Origin: Moniliophthora roreri | Taxonomy: Eukaryota; Basidiomycota; Agaricomycetes; Agaricales; Marasmiaceae | NCBI GenBank assembly: GCA_001466705.2 | Contig: LATX02000089.1 | Span: forward strand, 124,001-188,000 | Direction of reading: 5' to 3' | DNA: 64,000 nucleotides | The notes under the pieces: model-generated | What the model was told of the DNA's origin: nothing | What the model saw: the letters and a program-made list of their open reading frames with translations, nothing else | Databases searched by the model: none | Shown: in pieces, positions 58,319 to 64,000 of the stretch | Layout of the letters: each line of letters starts with the position of its first letter | Numbering within the stretch: the first letter of the stretch is position 1 | Program-made: the position numbers and the translations under genes

Positions 58319-60420
58319 ATGCCTCGCGAATTCGTCGATACGTCCGTTTACAGTGCATTTCTTGAACATCTGTCATTGGTACCTGCCAACACTGATTCCA
58401 ATGGGGATTCAACATGCAAAAGCTGCGGTGAAGTTCCACTCCGATTCGAAGGATCTGTGATTTGCAAATCCGTAGATGGCAGCGCGATCAAGGACGACGA
58501 AATTAACGACTTCCGAGCAGCTGTGGCAAGTCTTCGTTTCCGAATTCTCCGCATTCCTCGTGCCACGAGTAGGCAAGTGTCTATATTTTTGTCTCGGTGA
58601 AATGCGCTCAATGATAGCTTCGGCGACACGATGGAAGACAAATATATCATTCCTGTAATGAAGTTTATAGAGCAGTATGTCTTTAAATCCAAGTTTGTCC
58701 GGATTTGGTATGAGTTGGAGGAGGTGAATGGTACGTCCGAAATTTGCGATCAAGTTGGTCAGTCTGATCTCTATTGTAAGAAGACGCCCATGAGATTACT
58801 GTCTACACGTCAAGAATCCATTCAACCAGTTCGTCTATGAGGGATGCCTTAGTAACTCTCTTGGTCGTGGTATGTATGGCTGTATTATACGTTCCGTGCT
58901 CTCCAACTCACTTCATTATAGCGCCAGGGCCACATATGTTGGGACGATTTACGCATGCCTCCCGACAGGGATTTCAGGGCGGACAGATCTGTCAAATGCA
59001 ATAAGAACATCTCGCTGATAAGCAAGCTCCATGCGATTTGGAACGATAGAAAAGTCAAGTACATCGTGCTGACTGACGAGTTTCGCGCTGTCGTTGTCTC
59101 CGGGTTTCGTCGTTTCCCTGGGAATGAGGATGTATACCTCATACTCAGTCCTTTCCAACTCTCCCAGCAAACGTCGCTCCGATGTATTCTTGGCCTCACC
59201 CTCAACCAATCGTCACCTGAACACCATTTTGACCCCATGATGTCGGTCGAGCGCTTGCGAGGTGTCTTAGGTCGGGATTCCGATGAGGCGATTGCCATGA
59301 ACAGCCCTGCACTCAACTTCAGCGACTTTGATTTATTCACAATGCAGCACCGCCGCCCAGACGCCTTGGCCTTCCTTGACTGGAAATCTACTGCAGAGAA
59401 AAGGGCAGTTGCACGTCTTCCTGTAGTCGGAGATATCTTAGGAGTTGCTGTAAACCGGTTTGCAGAGAAGGAACCACTCTTGCACTTTACTCTCCCATTG
59501 GATAAACCACGGGCAGAGACGTCGGACTTGCTGATGAACAACCCGAGGCCACGGCAGTCTGGCATAGACGAATTTCTTCAACTATCACAAGGAACGTTAC
59601 AGTTTCGAATCGACAAGGTTGTCCGTTCCGGGACCGCGAAGTTCTCCCAGGTGTTTTTTGGCTCTTTACTACGGACTGCTCGGGGAGGCACCTCAACAGT
59701 ATGTGAAACTCCCATATGCCTGAAGCTATTCGACGAGGTGCTCTTTCCAATCAAGGTTCGAATTGAGGACTTAGCTTCGGATCCTAGGAATTGCTGTCGG
59801 TCACTCCATTTTGCCAGTGACATGATGCGGCGAGAACACGCTACCTACCAGCGGCTTCAGTACCTTCAAGGTACGCTGTTACCTCATAACTACGGATTTC
59901 ACGAGGTGTGCGATATTTTCCTGTCTGTTTCTTGTTACTGAATATTGCATAGTTTACTCTCCCTGATGGAAGGTCTGTCTGGGGCCTTTTCCTAGAATGC
60001 ATACACGGCGACCCGCTTTCATCTTTCCCCCTTCATACCTGGCCTGAAAGTGCTCAGAGGACTACTGTACGTACTGACTTCTGACTGTCTCTCAATTGAT
60101 ACTGGAATACAATGCTGCAGGTCTCCAAACTTAGACACAGTGTACGTGCATTGCTGTATGGCGGGGTCCAGCAAGCCGACTGGCACCTTGATCAAGTGCT
60201 TGTAGTTGAATCTCCTGGTTCTGGAAGAGAATCTCAGAACAGCCACAGTCCCGACTTTGTCCTCATTGATTTTGCCTTCACACGTTTCCGTCTTGGTGAA
60301 GCGATGATTGCAGAACATTTTCGTATCCGGGACCAGTTTTTTATTGAAGTTGCTGACTCTGGTCTTTCCTTCCCTGTAGTCAAAGAAGAGTGGCTTCCTT
60401 ATGATGATTTTGAATCATGA
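58319..60420 (+). CDS. Protein kinase-like fold protein, basidiomycete type
   Basis: ATG 58319 (MPREFVDTSVYSAFLEHL). Clear exons are up to 58730, 58781-58869, 58922-59905, 59953-60066 and 60121-60420. The joins at 58731-58780 (GTACGT), 58870-58921 (GTATGT), 59906-59952 and 60067-60120 are good. One further intron near 58530-58617 could not be placed in frame. The last third looks like a divergent kinase: CLKLFDE (lysine strand), MRREHATYQRLQYLQGTLLP, FTLPDGRSVWGLFLECIHG (hinge), VQQADWHLDQVLV (catalytic-loop equivalent) and DFVLIDFAFTRF (metal-binding position). It ends YDDFES at TGA. The N-terminal 300 residues are not recognised (a CKSCGE cluster is present). Activity cannot be predicted. 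Confidence 0.65.
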
Positions 60421-60476
60421 AGACTCGATGAAACAGCGATTCATTTTGTTACTCCAATATATGTCGTCCGCATTCT

Positions 60477-60873
60477 GCACCTATGGTTCCCGGGTATTCC
60501 CACAAATTGGTGGGCAGGATCTGAGTAGATCACGCCGGCTAATTTGTGGGAAGAACGTGCGGGTCCCAAAGCTCTTCAACATCTCTGGATTTACTTCCAG
60601 AGATCTCTCAATATCTTTGCCCTCGTCGCCCTCAAGTCCATCAAGTCCCGCATGGCCCTTCTGTCGGAGTTCGCTGCCGGCCTCAATGACTTACCTCCGG
60701 TCTGCCACGTCAACCCTCATTCACACGGCCTTCGTCATCGTTCCGGTTGCCCTCATCGTCGCCTGAGGTTGTCATCATTGTCATCCATGCTGAGATGAAA
60801 GGCTCAGGTACGTCTCAGCCTCTCAAGAAATTCTCTTATTGCTCATATTCTACATATACAGGCTAATACTCCT
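60477..60873 (+). repeat. Inverted repeat, left arm
   Basis: GCACCTATGGTTCC...ACATATACAGGCTAATACT. The reverse complement lies at 62996-63403 with high identity over about 400 bp, including a conserved intron-like GTACGTCTC...ACAG. Translations of both arms keep FNISGFTSRDLSISLPS in one frame and LNIFALVALKSIKS in another, but neither belongs to a complete gene. The left arm begins about 55 bp after the stop of the kinase-like gene. Confidence 0.8.
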
Positions 60874-62995
60874 CGCTAAGACGGAAATCGGACTATCATT
60901 GTGGGTTGGGTTGATCTCAGAGTCATCATCGCGTCATTGCTCAGCTGTCAGTAGGCTCGGGTGCGTTCCAAACCCTCAAAAAAAATCTGCTCGCTGATTC
61001 CTACTTACATCTGTCGCTATTGAATTGCACTTCAGACTCGAGGAAGAACATGAAAGCTCACCAGCCTCAGCAGAATTTTCCTCGTAATTCATTTACTCCC
61101 CTTCTGTTTTTTCACCCAGTATCGACGTATCGTTCCCAGCCTTTCGTGCCTCCTCAAGTCAAGGTGCCCAGTCCCTTAGTGCTATGGACGGCTTGCAACT
61201 GAGCAGAAAGAGGACGCGGAGACAGTATATAACTGAGGTTGCTAGGAAGTATGTTGGAGGCAGATGATGTGGAGGGGGTCGGATATTTGGGCATATAGAG
61301 GACGGGCTGTGTCAGGATTTACCCCATGATAACTTGCAGGCATTTTGGGATTTCCGGGCGACGCATCGCAGTTGATGTCATCGTCACTCTCAGAACCTCC
61401 CATCTCGATCTCCTCTTTAATTCTATTGTTTCTCCTTGCTCAACTTATGGTGACTATTCCTCTTACTATGCATCTTGTAGTAAATCATAACTATTCAATT
61501 CAAATATTAATTATGGGGAAAAACACTTGCATTCACGAGTACAGGCTCTTGCGGGGATTCGGCAGTGTCAACTTGAGGCGCCCAGAAAGCGCCCACTACT
61601 TTTTACTTTACTTTGCTCTCTCTGTGGGTCAACGCCATTATCTCACCCTCATGAACTGGTCTTATAATAATCCAGTAATATGAAGTAGTGTTATTCCCAC
61701 AAATTGCACGATCATATCAAGGAGGAAACCAGCAACTGCTGCTAAGAACATCAAACCAGTCAGAAACTCATTGCACAATGGATTCTGTTGGCTTCGTTCA
61801 AGGCTATTTCGTTTCTGGCATCGGGAAATCTGCAAATACACATTATATAGTGTATTTAGAGTGTTCCTGGAGACTTTGGAGTCAGGGAAGTTGGGATCAT
61901 GATGGACCCATTGGAAGACGCACCGTCGCGCATAAGTTGTAGTGATAATTAGAACAACTGATACCTATAACAGAACACCAACTGTGACCACTATATTCCC
62001 GACCTCCAATCACTTCTGAAAGCCATTTAATACTCCATAGTACCTCCTTGAGCGGTAACTCGCTATATGTTTGACTGTAGTGTTGTGAATGCTTCGAAAA
62101 ATGCGGAATTTTTGACAACGCGGTGAGTTTCTCACCGCTCGGCGTCATTTAGGCCCATTCACAGATTTCTTGCAACAAGCAGTGCTATGATACTTACTAA
62201 GTATGTAGTGAGATGATACTGGAATGGTATGGCATCATTCTGTTGAGCCATAGGCCAGTGCTCAAGTACGAATTGAAGCAGCAAGCAGCGAGCGCCTACT
62301 GAGCGCTTGAGACATCAGTCAGGAGGTGCAAGGTAATTCAGATTGTTCACGTTCATTCAGCTGCATGAAATGAAGAACGAGATTCAAAATTGAATGGTAC
62401 ATAATACATGTGGATCATGTTCTCTTTACAAATTACTACTAATTGGAAGGGTGATAAGCACCGCTGTCAGGCACCCTAATAAAGGGCTGGGCGAGCGACA
62501 TGGTTCCTAGGCGGACACAAACAGTGAGTCACCATAAATGCTATAATTGGGACAAAGTCTATGCTTCAAATCATTGAATATCAGTCGAGCGGGCGGGACC
62601 AGGGAAACGGACACTGTTGAAATTTTGAGAGTAAGTTAATGCGAGAAATAAAAAGACGTCGTACCTCATACTATGTATTCCCGGGCTTCGGGTATCCATG
62701 AAGTATATGGACCTATGTCACGGTAAACAGTTGAGGGTAAGGGGAAACATAGCACAAGACTTAGACTGATGTGGGAGGAAACACGAGGGAAATAGGAATG
62801 CAATAAGGAACGACATACAGAAGTTCCCCAGACAGCCTTTTCCTCCCTCATAAAGGTCCCAGCATGACACAATATATCCCCAGTTCATCAATTGGTCTTC
62901 CCTTCCGGATTCTAATGCCAATGGCTGATAGCAGGGGTGAAAAAGTTGGATTGAGTGGTAGGGCTATGCAGGAACAATATGATGGTAAAACAACG
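60874..62995. other. Spacer between inverted-repeat arms, no gene
   Basis: 2.1 kb. A hydrophobic open stretch lies at 61345-61683 (ISSLILLFLLAQLMVTIPL) without partners. ATTCCCACAAATTG near 61693 repeats a word found in both arms. A perfect short hairpin is listed separately. No transposase motif is visible. Confidence 0.45.
62120..62138. repeat. Perfect short hairpin
   Basis: GCGGTGAG-TTT-CTCACCGC forms an 8-bp stem with a 3-base loop, GC-rich in an AT-rich spacer. It could be a replication or transposon structure, or chance. Confidence 0.5.
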
Positions 62996-63403
62996 AGTAT
63001 GAGCCTGTATGTGTAAGATATGAGTAATAAAAGTTTCTTATTAGGAGTTGAGACTCACCTAAGCTTCCAGCTATGTGCGTTAAGGACGACGATGACGACC
63101 TCAGGTGACGATGAGGGCAACCAGAACGATGACGAAGGCCGTGTGAATGAGGGTTGACGCCGGTTGACGTGTTGACATGGCAGACTGGAGTCATTGAGGC
63201 CGGCAGCGAACTCCGACAGAAGGGCCATGTGGGACTTGATGGACTTGAGGGCTATGAGGGCAAAGATATTGAAAGATCTCTGGAAGTAAATCCAGAGATG
63301 TTGAAGAGCTTTGGGACCTGCACATTCTTCTCACAAATTAGCTGGCATGATCTACTCAGATCCTGCCCACCAATTTGTGGGAATACCCAGGAACCATAGG
63401 TGC
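62996..63403 (-). repeat. Inverted repeat, right arm
   Basis: Reverse-complement partner of 60477-60873. Differences include a duplicated ACGTCAACCGGC-like insertion near 63157-63175 (minus strand: GTCAACACGTCAACC). The two arms enclose 2.1 kb. Confidence 0.8.
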
Positions 63404-63553
63404 ATTCTGAATCTTCTGTTGTGTAGGCCCTGTTTATAAGTAGCATCTTGTAGTCTTGCAAGTAACATATCTGTTGAGTAATACAATTTTTGATTTGCTT
63501 TTCTAACCTTCCTTAAGTCAATCGGAATTACTCAAATCGCAATGTAATCTTCA

Positions 63554-63574
63554 AACTCCAGACAGTCTGGAGTT
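63554..63574. repeat. Perfect 10-bp inverted repeat at an element edge
   Basis: AACTCCAGAC-A-GTCTGGAGTT. It lies immediately before TGTCATGATCTGGG, a sequence with the TG start expected of a fungal LTR. Confidence 0.6.
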
Positions 63575-63580
63575 CGAAAG

Positions 63581-64000
63581 TGTCATGATCTGGGATTGTC
63601 CCCATATTTCACATCACCTGCAAAAAGTATGTTACATTATAATATCCTTACAACAGGATTATAAAGGTTACAACATATGATAATAAATCCAGCTAGATTT
63701 TAAGTGTATTGTAGCCTAGTTGCAATATATTGAAATATTTTAACTGCCTTACAACCCCATTACAACTACATTACAACTGTCTGGAAGGATTATTTGACAT
63801 TATAGCCACATTACAACCACATTACAACCCACATAGAGTCATTACAACAAGTTAAAACCCCAGTACATGCACATTATAACACAATTTCAAATATAAGTAA
63901 AGTTCTTAGTGCAACAGCATATAAAAACCCATGCAACATGACAATGTAACAAGGCTTTATTATTAGATACACCTATTTATGTTTATAATGAAACTGATTT
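63581..64000 (+). mobile_element. Probable transposon/LTR end, truncated by window
   Basis: Starts TGTCATGATCTGGGATTGTCC, then an AT-rich sequence with six or more ATTACAAC words (63758-63850). It has no coding capacity within the window. A TG start and AT-rich body would fit an LTR; ATTACAAC arrays would instead fit subterminal repeats of a DNA transposon. I cannot decide without the sequence to the right. Confidence 0.35.

Noticed and set aside
63154..63399. 81-codon ORF in the right inverted-repeat arm
   Set aside because: The corresponding antisense frame in the left arm is interrupted, so it is not a conserved coding sequence.

Overview
The window is an intron-dense fungal sequence, most likely from an Agaricomycete (mushroom-forming basidiomycete). 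Introns are mostly 45-65 bp with GT-AG ends. The gene content fits a saprotrophic or wood/litter basidiomycete: secreted oxalate decarboxylase, fungalysin, S10 serine carboxypeptidases, multi-pass membrane protein families and F-box/LRR-like proteins. The ends of the window, and several patches inside it, look like transposon-derived DNA. I see no tRNA, rRNA or CRISPR.

Layout. 1-2.2 kb: transposon-like tandem repeats and a zinc-finger gene carrying an in-frame stop. 2.5-5 kb: oxalate decarboxylase (minus). 7.7-9.3 kb: O6-methylguanine-DNA methyltransferase and a small secreted protein. 9.7-16 kb: a tandem pair of secreted serine carboxypeptidases. 16.2-17.7 kb: two degenerate repeat elements. 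18.3-22.5 kb: a secreted protein and a fungalysin metallopeptidase with a TGA inside its zinc-site motif. 24.5-28.2 kb: an F-box/LRR-like fragment and a multi-pass membrane protein. 28.7-37.8 kb: segmental duplication carrying paralogs A and B (minus strand). 38.1-43.5 kb: a Yta7/ATAD2-type bromodomain AAA+ chromatin ATPase. 43.5-45.7 kb: assembly gaps (single n) with a misplaced allelic copy of the Yta7 3' end, and a carboxylesterase missing its middle. 47.1 kb: Hsp20 pseudogene. 47.8-55 kb: a second segmental duplication carrying paralogs C and D (plus strand), with a MITE-like element directly beside one breakpoint. 55-60.4 kb: two hypothetical genes, a 100-bp tandem repeat and a kinase-like gene. 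60.5-63.4 kb: a pair of ~400-bp inverted repeats. 63.5-64 kb: a transposon or LTR end.

The most interesting content is the four-member family A-D: 489-548 aa proteins encoded by four exons at matching positions. Each has a duplicated ~110-residue beta-rich module that I do not recognise, followed by a caspase-like (C14-type) domain. That domain keeps the LLAAC-H cysteine motif but carries [VI]DDVTG where caspases and metacaspases have the catalytic SGHG histidine. The family lies as two tandem pairs pointing away from each other on both sides of Yta7, and each copy shows a different structural change: new C-terminal tail, compensated frameshift, GC-AG introns, in-frame deletion. I infer a fast-evolving family, possibly a lectin-like or pore/recognition module fused to a pseudoprotease with a role in defence or self/non-self recognition. 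That role is not shown by the sequence.

Exon limits are by eye from splice consensus and reading-frame continuity. No homology search was run.
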